Origin: Alkalihalobacillus sp. LMS39
GTDB taxonomy: Bacteria > Bacillota > Bacilli > Bacillales > Bacillaceae_F
DNA: 64,000 bases
NCBI RefSeq assembly: GCF_022812285.1
Contig: NZ_CP093300.1
Coordinates: forward strand, 2,852,001-2,916,000
Direction: 5' to 3'
Shown here piece after piece: positions 43,648-53,948 of this stretch. Position numbers and translations under genes: made by a program. Below the pieces are notes generated by a model. That model saw only the letters and a program-made list of their open reading frames with translations, was not told the origin of the DNA and did not search any database. Each line of letters starts with the position of its first letter. Position 1 is the first letter of the stretch.

Positions 43648-44118
43648 TTACTGTTCTAATGAACGACTTAAGTTTGCCATTTCAATCGCAGCAGTTGCAG
43701 CATCCCAGCCTTTATTTCCTGCTTTTGTTCCAGCGCGCTCAATCGCTTGCTCAATTGTATCTGTTGTCAATACTCCAAAGATAACAGGAATCCCAGATTG
43801 CAAAGATAACGCTCCAACTCCTTTGGCAACTTCACTACAAACATAATCAAAATGCGGTGTTGCCCCTCGAATAACTGTTCCTAACGTAATCACTGCATCA
43901 TATTTTTTTGAATCCGCCATTTTTTTAGCAGCAAATGGTATTTCAAATGCACCTGGTACCCAAGCAACATCAACGTTATCTATTTCAACTCCATGTCGTT
44001 TCAAGGCATCTTGAGCCCCACCAAGTAGTTTACTCGTAATAAATTCATTAAAACGTCCAACAACGATACCTACTTTTAACCCTGAACCTACTAAATTTCC
44101 TTCAAATGTTTTTCCCAT
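43648..44118 (-). CDS. ribH: 6,7-dimethyl-8-ribityllumazine synthase
   Basis: A 156-residue lumazine synthase, the subunit of the icosahedral capsid. Family motifs [35 protein letters not shown] and [15 protein letters not shown] (catalytic His in TPHFDYV). Penultimate step of riboflavin synthesis. 57 bases after ribA. Confidence 0.96.
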   Translation of the reverse strand: MGKTFEGNLVGSGLKVGIVVGRFNEFITSKLLGGAQDALKRHGVEIDNVDVAWVPGAFEIPFAAKKMADSKKYDAVITLGTVIRGATPHFDYVCSEVAKGVGALSLQSGIPVIFGVLTTDTIEQAIERAGTKAGNKGWDAATAAIEMANLSRSLEQ

Positions 44119-44175
44119 GTTTGTTTCCTCCTAAAATGTATGAATTATGCTATAAAAAGCAGTATGAAAAACGAA

Positions 44176-45369
44176 TTAAAAATGAAGCATATGCCCTAAT
44201 TTATTATGTTTTGTTCGCAAATAACCTTCATTATCTTTATTATGTGGCAATTGCAGTGGTACACGGTCAACAATTTCTAGACCATATCCACTTAATCCAG
44301 TAATCTTTCTAGGGTTATTTGTTAATAATCTCATTTTTGTAATGCCGAGATCACGTAAAATTTGTGCGCCAATTCCATAATCCCGAAGATCAGGTCCAAA
44401 TCCTAATTTTTCATTGGCTTCTACTGTGTCAAAGCCTTCTTCTTGTAATTTATAAGCTTTCATTTTGTTGATAAGACCAATACCACGGCCTTCTTGTCTC
44501 ATATAAAGCAGAACTCCTTGGCCTTCTTGCTCGATTTGTGCTAATGCTGCATGTAACTGAGGACCACAATCACAACGATGTGAACCAAAGACATCACCTG
44601 TTAAACATTCTGAGTGAACGCGAACTAATGTAGGTTCACCTGGCACGATGTCTCCTTTAATTAATGCCACATTTTCTTTTCCTTCTAGGATGTCTGAGTA
44701 ACCAACAGCTTTAAAATCACCAAATTCAGTTGGAAGCTTGATTTCCACTTCTTGTTTGACTAATTTATCCTTGCGGTGGCGATATTGGATTAAGTCTTTT
44801 ATCGTAATCATTTTTAAATCATGGTCATCCGCAATTTTTCGTAGGTCAGGTACACGTGCCATCGTACCATCATCTTTAATTATCTCACAAATGACACCTG
44901 CTGGTTTAGATCCACATAATCTCGCTAAGTCTACAGCTGCTTCTGTATGACCAGCTCTACGCAAGACACCACCGTCTTTTGCAATTAACGGAAAAATATG
45001 ACCAGGACGTTTAAAATGATGTTTTTTTGTCGATTCATCGATTAACGCCATTACAGTTGTAGATCGCTCTTGCGCTGATATCCCTGTCGTTGTCGTATGA
45101 TGGTCAATACTGACTGTAAAAGCCGTACCATGTGGGTCTGTATTATGATCAACCATCGGGACGAGCTCTAGCTCTTTTGCTCGTGCTTCAGTAATTGGGG
45201 CACAAACAAGACCACGACCATATTTAATCATAAAATTAATGACTTCTGGTGTTGTTTTTTCAGCCAAACTTACAAAATCACCTTCGTTTTCACGGTCTTC
45301 ATCGTCACAAACGATGACAACCTTCCCTTGCATTAGTTCATAAATCGCTTCTTCTATTTTATCAAACAT
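44176..45369 (-). CDS. ribBA: 3,4-dihydroxy-2-butanone-4-phosphate synthase / GTP cyclohydrolase II
   Basis: A 397-residue bifunctional enzyme. N-terminal RibB domain with [16 protein letters not shown] (metal and phosphate binding) and [16 protein letters not shown]-terminal GTP cyclohydrolase II with zinc cysteines in [18 protein letters not shown] and the [11 protein letters not shown] motif. Supplies both precursors of lumazine. ATG 45369 is better spaced from AAAGGGGTG than the GTG at 45378. Confidence 0.96.
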   Translation of the reverse strand: MFDKIEEAIYELMQGKVVIVCDDEDRENEGDFVSLAEKTTPEVINFMIKYGRGLVCAPITEARAKELELVPMVDHNTDPHGTAFTVSIDHHTTTTGISAQERSTTVMALIDESTKKHHFKRPGHIFPLIAKDGGVLRRAGHTEAAVDLARLCGSKPAGVICEIIKDDGTMARVPDLRKIADDHDLKMITIKDLIQYRHRKDKLVKQEVEIKLPTEFGDFKAVGYSDILEGKENVALIKGDIVPGEPTLVRVHSECLTGDVFGSHRCDCGPQLHAALAQIEQEGQGVLLYMRQEGRGIGLINKMKAYKLQEEGFDTVEANEKLGFGPDLRDYGIGAQILRDLGITKMRLLTNNPRKITGLSGYGLEIVDRVPLQLPHNKDNEGYLRTKHNKLGHMLHF

Positions 45370-45389
45370 GAGTGCCACCCCTTTTTCAC

Positions 45390-46043
45390 TTATTTAAATC
45401 CATGTTCCTCTAAAAATTGAGATGTAATTGATTGCTGTGACGTTTGATTAGAAAAACGTTGTGTTATAAATTGTTCAATATACTTTCCAATCATATCGCA
45501 CTCTAAATTGACGATATCTCCTACTCCTTTATCCCCGATAATTGTTTCTTGTACGGTATGGGGAATGATGGAAACCGTAAATGTGGAATCACTCACACCA
45601 AAAACGGTCAAACTTGTTCCATCAATGGCTACTGAACCTTTTACGATAAAATACCGCCTTAGCTCTTGCGGTACTTCAATTTCATAATAAATCGCATTAT
45701 CGACCGGTTGTTTTTTTATAATCGTTCCAATTCCATCGACATGTCCTGATACAAAATGTCCGCCAAATCTTCCTCCCGCAGCCATCGCTCGTTCTAAGTT
45801 TACATTTGAACCTCTTGAAAGAAGCTTTAAACTTGTATTTCGGACCGTTTCCGGCATTAAATCAACTGTAAATGACTTTGTTGTAAACGAAGTCACCGTT
45901 AAACAAACTCCATTTACAGCGATACTATCTCCTAAATGAACATCCTCTAATATTACGTTTGCTTCAATTGTCATCACGATAGCTTCATTTTTTTGTTGAA
46001 TGGCTCCGATTTTTCCTTTTTCCTCAATAATTCCTGTAAACAT
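45390..46043 (-). CDS. ribE: Riboflavin synthase, alpha subunit
   Basis: A 217-residue protein with two tandem lumazine-binding barrels, the first starting [13 protein letters not shown] and the second [26 protein letters not shown] and [12 protein letters not shown] are the matching motifs. A C-terminal helix makes the trimer. Dismutates two lumazines to riboflavin. One-base overlap with ribD. Confidence 0.96.
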   Translation of the reverse strand: MFTGIIEEKGKIGAIQQKNEAIVMTIEANVILEDVHLGDSIAVNGVCLTVTSFTTKSFTVDLMPETVRNTSLKLLSRGSNVNLERAMAAGGRFGGHFVSGHVDGIGTIIKKQPVDNAIYYEIEVPQELRRYFIVKGSVAIDGTSLTVFGVSDSTFTVSIIPHTVQETIIGDKGVGDIVNLECDMIGKYIEQFITQRFSNQTSQQSITSQFLEEHGFK

Positions 46044-47128
46044 TAGTGTCCCCCTTTCTTGCGAGAAATGATTTTTATATCTTCTCCTATTTGTTCCACC
46101 GATTGAATATGAAGGTTAATCGTTTCCTCCATTGTAGCGAACCCTTTTCCACCAATGGCTGTAGGAGCTAAATGCCCCCCGATTAATTTTGGTGCAATAT
46201 ACGTAATGAGTTGGTCTACCGCATTGGCTACAAGAAAACTACCGTTCACCTTTGCTCCACCTTCCACAAACAATGAGGTGATTCCTCGTTCGTATAAAAG
46301 AGCAAGAACAGAGTCTATATCTAACGTATCAAATTCAAATACAGCAACTCCAGCTTGTAAAAGTTCTGCTTTTTTCTCCTGATTCGCTTGACTTAAAGTT
46401 AAAATCCATGTCGGGGCTTCTTTATCTTGTATCACTTTAGCTTCAATTGGTATTCTTAGGCTCGAATCTAAAATAACTCGAATTGGATTTTTCCCTCCGA
46501 CTTGCAATCTTGTTGTTAAGGAAGGGTTGTCAGCCAATACCGTTCCAATTCCAACAAGGATCGCATCGTGCTCATGCCGATATCGATGAACATCTTGTCG
46601 GGCGGCAGGACCTGTTATCCACTTGCTTTCACCTGTTACCGTTGCAGTTTTCCCATCCAAGCTTGTTGCTGATTTCATTGTGACAAATGGGCGTTTATGC
46701 AAAAGGTTATGAAAAAACACCGTATTTACTTGTTTAGCTTCTTCTTCTAATAACCCAACTTCTACTTCAATGCCTGCCGCTTCTAACTTCCTTATCCCTT
46801 GCCCAGCCACTTTAGGATTCGGATCAACAGATGCAATAACGACTTTTTTCACTTGTTTTTCAATTATTAAGTTTGCACAAGGCGGTGTTTTTCCATAATG
46901 GCTACATGGTTCCAACGTAACATAAACCGTTGCCCCTTTTGCCTTTTCACCTGCCATTGTTAACGCATGTACTTCTGCATGTGCTTCTCCCGCTTTGAGG
47001 TGGGCACCTAGGCCGACTATTTGTCCGTCTTTTACGACTACAGAGCCGACAAGTGGGTTTGGCGATGTTTGCCCAGCCGCACTTTTTGCTAATTGTAACG
47101 CTAATTGCATATAATCACGTTCAGTCAT
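46043..47128 (-). CDS. ribD: Bifunctional riboflavin deaminase/reductase RibD
   Basis: A 361-residue enzyme. The N-terminal deaminase domain has zinc motif HAEVHAL and PCSHYGKTPPC; the C-terminal reductase has VTMKSATSLDGKTA and ILVGIGTVLADNPSLTTR. Second and third steps of riboflavin synthesis. The start is ATG 47128, with AAAGGA upstream, giving the exact length of B. subtilis RibD. A longer frame to 47233 would run through the FMN riboswitch terminator and is rejected. First gene of ribD-E-BA-H. Confidence 0.95.
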   Translation of the reverse strand: MTERDYMQLALQLAKSAAGQTSPNPLVGSVVVKDGQIVGLGAHLKAGEAHAEVHALTMAGEKAKGATVYVTLEPCSHYGKTPPCANLIIEKQVKKVVIASVDPNPKVAGQGIRKLEAAGIEVEVGLLEEEAKQVNTVFFHNLLHKRPFVTMKSATSLDGKTATVTGESKWITGPAARQDVHRYRHEHDAILVGIGTVLADNPSLTTRLQVGGKNPIRVILDSSLRIPIEAKVIQDKEAPTWILTLSQANQEKKAELLQAGVAVFEFDTLDIDSVLALLYERGITSLFVEGGAKVNGSFLVANAVDQLITYIAPKLIGGHLAPTAIGGKGFATMEETINLHIQSVEQIGEDIKIISRKKGGH

Positions 47129-47154
47129 TACAACACAATCCTTTCTAACAACAT

Positions 47155-47188
47155 CAAAAAACCCCTGAAGCTTATTTTCTTCAGGGGT
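47155..47188 (-). terminator. Terminator of the FMN riboswitch
   Basis: Minus strand CCCCTGAAG - AAAATAAG - CTTCAGGGG followed by TTTTTT, placed just before ribD. It should form when FMN is bound. Confidence 0.93.
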
Positions 47189-47350
47189 AGTCGGTCGTTT
47201 TATGAAAAGAAAATTAGGAATTGAGTTCACCAAAATGGGTAACCTTAATAATCATTGTTTTATGTTTTATAAAAACAATGATGCACCCTATAATTGGACA
47301 TACTTCTCCTAAGGTATCAGCTTCATTTTTCAAAAAAAGCTGCTTCTTTT

Positions 47351-47487
47351 CCTTCTCCCATCCAGACTTTCACTGTCGGCCCTGGAGTTTCACCAGATCC
47401 ACCGCTTTTCCGAAGAAAACCGGGTCACGGACTAAGAAGTTCATCACTTCATCACCGCCGGTAGGGAATTTCACCCTGCCCCGAAGG
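47351..47487 (-). promoter_or_regulatory. FMN riboswitch (RFN element)
   Basis: The minus strand shows the conserved FMN aptamer words in order: CCTTCGGGGCAGGGTGAAAT, CCCTACCGGCGGT, AGTCCGTGACCCG, CGGTGGATCTGGTGAAACTC and GACAGTGAAAGTCTGGATGG. It leads ribD and controls the operon by attenuation at 47.17 kb. A possible promoter upstream is TTGCTT-n17-TACGAT. Confidence 0.97.
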
Positions 47488-47603
47488 AAACTATGAAAAT
47501 TAAAGTAAGACAAAACTTGTATTGTAAGAATCGTATCATTCAAATTATAAAAAAGCAAGATTATTGTCTTTTTCTTCCCTTATTTTTATTTCAATATAAT
47601 TGT

Positions 47604-48002
47604 TTAAGTTAAAAACCGTTTCTTTAAGTCATTTGTTGGAAGCATGCACTCTTGTTTTTCTCCAAACCATTTATACCGATTATCGGCCACATAACGATAA
47701 ACAAGATCACGTAATGGCTTTGGGATAACTATAAATATAAACAATAGCGGATAGAATTTATCTAATCTTTTACATACGTGTAAAGCCGCCGTCGATTTTG
47801 TATAACATTTATCTCCTTCAATATAAACAAAACTTTTTAAATCATTCGTTGGTAACCCATGATATTGCAATAATTGTTGTCCTTTTTCAGATTGGATTGA
47901 GGCAAAACTGAATTTCGCATTCTTGTCCCTTCTAATAATGAAAGTAACAAGTGAATGACAAAGATTACAAACACCATCAAACAATATAATTCGTTGGCTC
48001 AT
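47604..48002 (-). CDS. DCC-family thiol-disulfide oxidoreductase (DUF393)
   Basis: A 132-residue protein with the N-terminal DGVCNLCH motif (D-x-x-C-x-x-C) that names the family, and the C-terminal VADNRYKWFGEKQECMLP motif. A thioredoxin-like fold is predicted. B. subtilis YuxK is a relative. The substrate is unknown. Single gene between the FMN riboswitch promoter and ppiB. Confidence 0.9.
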   Translation of the reverse strand: MSQRIILFDGVCNLCHSLVTFIIRRDKNAKFSFASIQSEKGQQLLQYHGLPTNDLKSFVYIEGDKCYTKSTAALHVCKRLDKFYPLLFIFIVIPKPLRDLVYRYVADNRYKWFGEKQECMLPTNDLKKRFLT

Positions 48003-48041
48003 CTTTCATCCCTCCCCCTTCATTATACCTAAAAGTGAAAA

Positions 48042-48088
48042 AACAAAAAAGCAATGCAAGACATTTTACATTCTTGCACTGCTTTTGT
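48042..48088 (-). terminator. ppiB terminator
   Basis: Minus strand AAAGCAGTGCAAGA - ATGTAAAATG - TCTTGCATTGCTTTTTTG: a 14-bp stem with one mismatch and a T tract. Confidence 0.92.
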
Positions 48089-48109
48089 CACTTTATCTAT
48101 AAGCTAATA

Positions 48110-48547
48110 TTACTCTTCGTCCCACACTTTAACTTCAGCCATTACATCGTTTGGCTGAATACGATCTACTGAATCTATGCCTTCAATTACTTTTCCGAAG
48201 ACAGTATGTACGCCGTTTAAATGTGGTTGTGGTTCAAATACGATAAAGAACTGACTTCCGCCTGTATCTTTTCCTGCATGAGCCATAGAAAGTGAACCAC
48301 GCTCATGTTTATGTGGGTTTCCTTCTGTTTCACATTTAATGCTATATCCAGGGCCGCCTGTCCCATTACCAACCGGGCAACCACCTTGAGCGACAAAGCC
48401 CGGGATGACACGGTGAAATGTTAAACCGTTATAATACCCTTTGTTTGCTAACGTTTCAAAGTTTTCTACCGTACCTGGAGCTGCTTCTGGGAAAAACTCA
48501 ATGATGATTTTTTCTCCGTTTTCAAATGCAATACTACCTTTTTTCAT
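48110..48547 (-). CDS. ppiB: Peptidyl-prolyl cis-trans isomerase B (cyclophilin)
   Basis: A 145-residue cytoplasmic cyclophilin: [20 protein letters not shown] carries the catalytic Arg, and [20 protein letters not shown] and [16 protein letters not shown] complete the active site. The length matches B. subtilis PpiB. It accelerates proline isomerisation in protein folding. Repeat copy 3 lies just upstream. Confidence 0.96.
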   Translation of the reverse strand: MKKGSIAFENGEKIIIEFFPEAAPGTVENFETLANKGYYNGLTFHRVIPGFVAQGGCPVGNGTGGPGYSIKCETEGNPHKHERGSLSMAHAGKDTGGSQFFIVFEPQPHLNGVHTVFGKVIEGIDSVDRIQPNDVMAEVKVWDEE

Positions 48548-48621
48548 TATGTAATCCTCCTTTATTATAAAGCATTCGCTTTATTGTACTATAACCCGTT
48601 GTGAGATGCGAATTTTTACAT

Positions 48622-48795
48622 AAGAAAAACGCGGAGCGTCTTTTCTTTCAAGCGAAGTGCGGAGCCCTGCCGGCTTTTGACAGCGAACCCCAAGTGCTCT
48701 TCTTGGGGTGTAACGCGCAGGTGCGCAGCCTTCGCTCTTCTTGAAATAGCTTTCAAAGCTACACTGCTACAAAAAATTTTATCTTTCTTATATGG
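48622..48795 (+). repeat. Dispersed hairpin-rich intergenic repeat, copy 3
   Basis: Begins AAGAAAAACGCGGAGCGTC, continues through the shared core with hairpins CCCCAAG-CTTGGGG and GCGCAGGTGCGC, and ends TTTTATCTTTCTTATATGG. Full-length copy between ppiB and lysA. Compared with copy 4 it has small changes (GCCGG for GCCCG, GACAGC for AACAGT). Confidence 0.92.
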
Positions 48796-48796
48796 T

Positions 48797-48832
48797 AAAA
48801 AAAGTTGACCAATGACTAAGTCAACTTTTTTC
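48797..48832 (-). terminator. lysA terminator
   Basis: AAAAAAGTTGAC / GTCAACTTTTTT, a 12-bp stem around CAATGACTAA, right after the lysA stop. Confidence 0.93.
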
Positions 48833-48837
48833 CTGTC

Positions 48838-50154
48838 TTATTTTACGACCGTTTTTAACGAGACATCTAAACGAAGTAAATCATCGTAAGATTCTCGTTG
48901 AACGACTAATGTATCTTCCCCATTTTCCACAAACACAACGGCAGGTCGAGGAATACGGTTATAGTTATTCGCCATCGAATAGCCATAAGCACCAGTACAA
49001 AAAACAGCTAAAATATCTTGTGGCTCCGCTTTTGCTAAAGGCAAATCCCAAATAAGCATATCGCCGCTTTCACAACATTTCCCCGCAATAGATACGACTT
49101 CTGTTCTTTCTTCATTCGCTTTATTTGCAATGATAGCTTCATATTCCGCTTGGTACAAAGCAGGTCTTAAGTTGTCAGTCATTCCTCCATCTACTGATAA
49201 ATAATGACGAACATTCGGGATCTGTTTTTGTGATCCTAACGTGTAAAGTGTTGTCCCTGCATCACCAACAATCGACCGACCTGGTTCTATCCATATTTCT
49301 GGGATTTCTATATTTAACAATGCCGCTTGTTCTTTCACAGCTTTCACTGTTGCTTCTATATATTCTGCTGGTGGAAGTGGCGTATCTCCTTCCACATAGC
49401 GAATCCCAAAGCCCCCACCTAAGTTTAATACTTTTGGTGTATACTCAAGGTCCTGCTTCCACTTTTGTAAGTAATGGAAGATTTTTTCTACAGCTAACGT
49501 AAACCCAGTAGTTTCAAAGATTTGTGAGCCAATGTGGCAATGTAGCCCAAGTAAGTTCATAACATTTGATCGCTGCAGCATTTTTATCGCTTCATCCACT
49601 TGTCCACTGACAAGATCGAACCCGAATTTCGAATCTTCTTGTCCTGTTGAAATATATTCATGTGTATGGGCCTCAACTCCAGGAGTTGTCCGTAATAGTA
49701 TATTCACCTGTTTTCCATGACGAGTAGCTATTTCTTCAATTAATTGTAATTCATAAAAATTATCAGCGACAAAACAGCCAATTTCCTCGTGAATCGCCAT
49801 TTCAATTTCTTCGTAACTTTTATTATTCCCATGAAAATGGACGCGCTCCATCGGAAACCCAGCAACTTTGGCAGTATACAGCTCTCCACCAGAAACAACA
49901 TCCAAACTTAACCCCAATTGATCTGCAAGTTCTACCATTGCCACACAACTAAACGCTTTACTTGCATAAGCAACTTGGGCTTTAATGCCTAACTCTTTAA
50001 ATGTTTGTTGAAATTCAATCGCACGTTGGCGAATTAAAGCTATGTCATAAACATACAGAGGTGTCCCATATTTCTTTGCTAAATAAACCGTGTCCACTCC
50101 CCCGATTTGTAAAGTCCCACTGTTATTTATTTCACTCGTCCCATGTAAATGCAT
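48838..50154 (-). CDS. lysA: Diaminopimelate decarboxylase
   Basis: A 438-residue fold-III PLP enzyme making L-lysine from meso-diaminopimelate. The PLP lysine is K66 in VAYASKAFSC; NLGGGFGIRYVEGD and EPGRSIVGDAGTTLY bind phosphate, and GKCCESGD holds the catalytic Cys. Normal length. Controlled by a lysine riboswitch upstream. Position between ppiB and spoVAF agrees with B. subtilis. Confidence 0.96.
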   Translation of the reverse strand: MHLHGTSEINNSGTLQIGGVDTVYLAKKYGTPLYVYDIALIRQRAIEFQQTFKELGIKAQVAYASKAFSCVAMVELADQLGLSLDVVSGGELYTAKVAGFPMERVHFHGNNKSYEEIEMAIHEEIGCFVADNFYELQLIEEIATRHGKQVNILLRTTPGVEAHTHEYISTGQEDSKFGFDLVSGQVDEAIKMLQRSNVMNLLGLHCHIGSQIFETTGFTLAVEKIFHYLQKWKQDLEYTPKVLNLGGGFGIRYVEGDTPLPPAEYIEATVKAVKEQAALLNIEIPEIWIEPGRSIVGDAGTTLYTLGSQKQIPNVRHYLSVDGGMTDNLRPALYQAEYEAIIANKANEERTEVVSIAGKCCESGDMLIWDLPLAKAEPQDILAVFCTGAYGYSMANNYNRIPRPAVVFVENGEDTLVVQRESYDDLLRLDVSLKTVVK

Positions 50155-50199
50155 TCTCTTCTCTCCTCGTTATCCCGTTGTAAGGTTATAGTCATAACG

Positions 50200-50233
50200 A
50201 AAAGCAGCTAATGTTGTTACACTAGCTGCTTTT
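50200..50233 (-). terminator. Terminator of the lysine riboswitch
   Basis: Minus strand AAAAGCAGCTA - GTGTAACAACAT - TAGCTGCTTTT, an 11-bp stem with a short T tract, between the aptamer and lysA. Confidence 0.8.
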
Positions 50234-50282
50234 ATCCATTATAAAAAGCAAAGGTAACCTCATTTCGATAGCGCACCATTGC

Positions 50283-50450
50283 TTTTTGCAATGGCAGTCC
50301 GTTACTTATTTAGCAACGACCCAGCAAATAAAGCGATGGACTTTATTTACTTCGGCAAGTTGACCTTTCTACTTGTATCCTCATCACCATCTGACTCCTC
50401 AAGTATACTCATTGAACTTGCACCTCTACCTCAACCGTTCCGCATGAGGC
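50283..50450 (-). promoter_or_regulatory. Lysine riboswitch (L box) of lysA
   Basis: On the minus strand, the conserved L-box words occur in order: GAGGTAGAGGTGCA, GAGGAGTCAGATGG, AAAGGTCAACTTGCCGAAG, GCTGGGTCGTTG and CAACGGACTGCCA (here GTAACGGACTGCCA). This fills most of the 350-base gap between lysA and spoVAF. Lysine binding should favour the terminator at 50.2 kb. I read the motifs from memory of the family and did not fold the RNA. Confidence 0.9.
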
Positions 50451-50462
50451 AATTATTATTCA

Positions 50463-50491
50463 ACTTTACCATAGCTTACATAACGTATCAA
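50463..50491 (-). promoter_or_regulatory. Putative sigma-A promoter of lysA
   Basis: Minus strand TTGATA (50491-50486), 17-base spacer, TAAAGT (50468-50463), just upstream of the aptamer and 13 bases past the spoVAF stop. Confidence 0.5.
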
Positions 50492-50503
50492 CCTTTTCCT
50501 TTA

Positions 50504-52000
50504 TTAGCTATTTCCTTGTTTAATTTGGTCGCCAGGATTCGTTATGCTTGGTCTTCGCTTCACCGAAGGAATAGACAATCGAACAAGTATATTCCACATT
50601 CCCTGTGGGTCAAACGGTAAAAACGGCCATAAATACGGTTTGTTTAATGATTTAATACTAATTAACAATAACAAGAATATTGTTGTACCGATAACAAACC
50701 CTGGTAACTTAAACGCGGCCACGACGATCAGTAATAACAATCGGACAATTTTCAAAGCGACACCAAGTTCATAACTTGGCGTAGCAAACGTACCAATTGC
50801 TCCTAATGCAACATAAAGAATAACTTCTGCTGTAAACACACCAACTTGAATCGCAATTTCACCAATTAATAATGCCGCAACTAACCCAAGTGCGGTTGCT
50901 AGTGGTGATGGTGTATGAATCGCCGCCATCCGTAATAACTCAATTCCAATTTCTGCAATAAACATTTGTGCAAAGATTGGAATATTAATATCATCGTTTG
51001 GCCCAATAAATGCGAGTGTTTCTGGAATGAGCGATGGTTGCATCACAAGCAGGAGCCAAAAAGGCATTAGAAATAAAGCTAACACCATTCCTGTATAGCG
51101 AATCCAGCGTAAAAATGTTCCAACAGCAGGAGCTTGTCGATATTCTTCTGCATGTTGAACATGGTGAAACAACGTCGTTGGTGTAATGATTACACTAGGT
51201 GACGCATCTACAAAAATAATAATATGTCCTTCAAGTAAATGAGTAGCAGCTACATCAGGTCTTTCTGTATAGCGAACTAGTGGGAACGGATTATAGCCTT
51301 GTTTCACTATAAATTCTTCAATCACTTTATCTGCCATCGTTAACCCGTCAATGTCAATCGTTTTTATTTCTTTTTTTATAATATCCACTAAATCTGGATC
51401 CGCAATTCCCTCAATATAGGAAACACAAATATCGGTTTGTGAACGTTTCCCGACTTGCATAATTTCATGCCGAAGTCGTTCATCGCGTATCCGTCTTCTC
51501 GTTAAGCCTGTATTAATAATAATATTTTCAGTGTAACCGTCTCTCGCTCCACGGACGACCCGCTCTGTATCAGGTTCATCTGGACCTCGAGAAGGATACG
51601 AGCGAACATCAACAATTAAAGCTTCATCTTCTCCTTCAATAAAGACCGCCATCAGACCAGACAACATAAAGAAAATGATTTCATCTAAAGATTGATTAGG
51701 CTCTACTTGAACATGGACAAGATGATTCTCGATCAATCTTTTGACTGACATTTCTTGTTTAGCTATGTTTGTTGTATCATCTAATAGCATTAAACTTTTT
51801 AACTGTTCAATCATGAAGTTCGTATCTGTTAGCCCATTCACAAAGAATATATGTACTTCTTTGTTTAATATCGAAAGCTTACGTTGACAAACATCAAAAC
51901 TTTTGTCCATTCCTAACCGTTTTTTTAAGTTTTTCTCATTAACGGTAATATTCGAGGAAACAGCCATTTTATTATCATTTTTTGGGATTTTTGTTTCCAT
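50504..52000 (-). CDS. spoVAF: Stage V sporulation protein AF (GerA family)
   Basis: A 498-residue GerA-family membrane protein. TERPDVAATHLLEGHIIIFVDASPSVI corresponds to the GerA core motif, and MFIAEIGIELLRMAAIHTP to the membrane region; four to five C-terminal helices follow. In B. subtilis SpoVAF is a spore inner-membrane protein that works with FigP to amplify germination. Last gene of the spoVA operon, two bases after spoVAEa. Confidence 0.94.
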   Translation of the reverse strand: METKIPKNDNKMAVSSNITVNEKNLKKRLGMDKSFDVCQRKLSILNKEVHIFFVNGLTDTNFMIEQLKSLMLLDDTTNIAKQEMSVKRLIENHLVHVQVEPNQSLDEIIFFMLSGLMAVFIEGEDEALIVDVRSYPSRGPDEPDTERVVRGARDGYTENIIINTGLTRRRIRDERLRHEIMQVGKRSQTDICVSYIEGIADPDLVDIIKKEIKTIDIDGLTMADKVIEEFIVKQGYNPFPLVRYTERPDVAATHLLEGHIIIFVDASPSVIITPTTLFHHVQHAEEYRQAPAVGTFLRWIRYTGMVLALFLMPFWLLLVMQPSLIPETLAFIGPNDDINIPIFAQMFIAEIGIELLRMAAIHTPSPLATALGLVAALLIGEIAIQVGVFTAEVILYVALGAIGTFATPSYELGVALKIVRLLLLIVVAAFKLPGFVIGTTIFLLLLISIKSLNKPYLWPFLPFDPQGMWNILVRLSIPSVKRRPSITNPGDQIKQGNS

Positions 52001-52002
52001 CG

Positions 52003-52572
52003 TTATCGGCTCCTTTCAATGATTAGTTCAACTGCCTTTTTCGTAATGGGAGCTCCTTTTTCAACTGTATCTTGTCCAGCCATTTTTCCAATGTCCCCAA
52101 CTCCTACAATGAGAGGGAGATTTAATTGGTCTAATATATAAACAGTATCGCCATCTATTCTTCCAATCTCTAGGTCTTGTAACCCGTATTTGTCAACTCC
52201 AAATTCTGTTAACTCTCCAAAACGGTCAATGCTTATATCCACTTTTGTCCATTCAGTAAAATGGGTCGATGACGCTACCGCAATAGCCCCAATCACATGA
52301 AGGTCTGGATGGTTTGCTACGATTCTCATCGCTTCTTCTCCTTGGCCTTCTTCATGTGCCCCACAGTCATCGAACATCACTAACACAGGGTCTGTTGGTG
52401 TTTGTAAAATTAACTTCACTAATTCTTCTCCTGATATGACCGTAGGGTTGCCTGAGGATGCAGAAATACAACGTGCACCAATTTCTTTCGCTACGAATTC
52501 AACTGCTTTCTTCGCGTGATCATCGCCATCTGTAATTAAAATCACCCGTTTTTTTTCCTGCACATCATTCAC
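52003..52572 (-). CDS. spoVAEa: Stage V sporulation protein AEa
   Basis: A 189-residue soluble protein with the SpoVAE soluble-domain motifs [38 protein letters not shown] and [17 protein letters not shown]. The DDG-type aspartates suggest a Toprim-like fold. Part of the spore dipicolinate channel complex. Overlaps spoVAEb by 4 bases. The spoVA2mob-type operon at 31-35 kb has no counterpart. Confidence 0.94.
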   Translation of the reverse strand: MNDVQEKKRVILITDGDDHAKKAVEFVAKEIGARCISASSGNPTVISGEELVKLILQTPTDPVLVMFDDCGAHEEGQGEEAMRIVANHPDLHVIGAIAVASSTHFTEWTKVDISIDRFGELTEFGVDKYGLQDLEIGRIDGDTVYILDQLNLPLIVGVGDIGKMAGQDTVEKGAPITKKAVELIIERSR

Positions 52573-52922
52573 CCCTTCGGCTTAAAGATAACTGCGACTA
52601 AAAAACCAAATAAGATAGAAGTTGAAATGCCAACAGATGTGATTTCAAAAATCCCCATCCCAACACCAAAAAATCCATATTGATTCCCCTCTGACATGGC
52701 GCCATGCACAAGAGAGTGACCAAAGCTTGTGATCGGGACTGTCGCACCTGCTCCAGCAAAATCGATTAGTCTGTCATATAAATGAAACCCATCTAATAGT
52801 GCTCCCGCAACGACTAATGTACTCATCATGTGGGTCGGAGTCATCTTCAATACATCTAACAGCAGCTGCCCGATCATACATATCGCTCCTCCGACTGCAA
52901 ATGCAATAAAGTATTCCATCAT
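52569..52922 (-). CDS. spoVAEb: Stage V sporulation protein AEb
   Basis: A 117-residue membrane protein, three to four spans. [38 protein letters not shown] and [21 protein letters not shown] define the family. Same length as the paralogue at 32.3 kb and very similar. Overlaps spoVAD by 4 bases. Confidence 0.96.
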   Translation of the reverse strand: MMEYFIAFAVGGAICMIGQLLLDVLKMTPTHMMSTLVVAGALLDGFHLYDRLIDFAGAGATVPITSFGHSLVHGAMSEGNQYGFFGVGMGIFEITSVGISTSILFGFLVAVIFKPKG

Positions 52923-53935
52923 AATTGTTCCCCCTCATACTCGAAAACAACACCGTGTGCGATACATGGAATCGATTCTTTTTGTTGCATCATCGTCGGG
53001 CTAAGTAATGCTCCTGTAGCAACAACTAACATTCGATTGATTTTTCCTTTTTTCATCTCTTGAAACAAATGACCGAATGTCACAACTGCCGGACAAGCAC
53101 ATCCACTCCCACCTGCAAATACCGGTTGGTCAGGACTATAAATAATCGTTCCACAATCATCATATTTACCAGCTATATCAATTTTCTTCTCTAGTAATAG
53201 CGTCTTCAAAATTCCGCTTCCTATTCTTGATAAATCTCCTGTCACGATTAAATCATAATCCGATACGTCCCGTTTTGTATCTTCAAAATGACGAACGATC
53301 GTCTCGTATGCGGCAGGAGCCATCGCTGTTCCCATATTAAAAGGGTCTTTCACACCAAGGTCAACAACCGTTCCAATCGTTGCTTCTCGAATTCTAATAG
53401 AAGACTTATCCTTCGAGACTAACGCCGCTCCTGCTCCTGTTACTGTAAAAGTGGATGTGTTTGGCTTTTGCCCCCCGAATTCAGTCGGAAACCGGAATTG
53501 TCGTTCGGCTGTTGCATTATGACTACTCGTAGCCGCCATAACATAGTCGGCATATCCTCCATCCACTAATAAAGCACTTAAAGCGACTGTCTCCATTGCG
53601 GTCGCACAAGCTGAAAACACACCAAGAAACGGAATTTTTTCTGTGCGAGCCACGTAATTCGATGTAACATTTTGGTTTAGAAGATCACCCGCGATAAAAA
53701 AATCAATATCTTTTTGCTTTTTATTATCTTTTTTTAAACATTGTTCAATTGCATCTGTTAATAGTCGCCTTTCAGCAAGCTCCCAATTCTCTTCACCACA
53801 GTATAAATTATCGTAGATCTTATCAAAACTTTCTTGTAGTGGTCCCTCTGCTTCTAGTGGACCGACTGCTGTGCCACTTGTTTTTATATATGCTCCATTC
53901 TCGAATACCCATGTTTGCTTGCCTTTTCGTTTCAC
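52919..53935 (-). CDS. spoVAD: Stage V sporulation protein AD
   Basis: A 338-residue thiolase-fold protein that binds dipicolinic acid. [63 protein letters not shown] and [21 protein letters not shown] are family segments. Peripheral part of the SpoVA channel. The start matches family length; spoVAC lies 13 bases upstream. Confidence 0.96.
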   Translation of the reverse strand: MKRKGKQTWVFENGAYIKTSGTAVGPLEAEGPLQESFDKIYDNLYCGEENWELAERRLLTDAIEQCLKKDNKKQKDIDFFIAGDLLNQNVTSNYVARTEKIPFLGVFSACATAMETVALSALLVDGGYADYVMAATSSHNATAERQFRFPTEFGGQKPNTSTFTVTGAGAALVSKDKSSIRIREATIGTVVDLGVKDPFNMGTAMAPAAYETIVRHFEDTKRDVSDYDLIVTGDLSRIGSGILKTLLLEKKIDIAGKYDDCGTIIYSPDQPVFAGGSGCACPAVVTFGHLFQEMKKGKINRMLVVATGALLSPTMMQQKESIPCIAHGVVFEYEGEQL

Positions 53936-53948
53936 AATTGTTCCTCCT

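Noticed and set aside
47129-47233. N-terminal extension of RibD
   Set aside because: It covers the FMN riboswitch terminator; ATG 47128 gives the normal length of 361.
50279-50620. 113-codon plus-strand frame
   Set aside because: It crosses the lysine riboswitch and the end of spoVAF in antisense and has no ribosome site.
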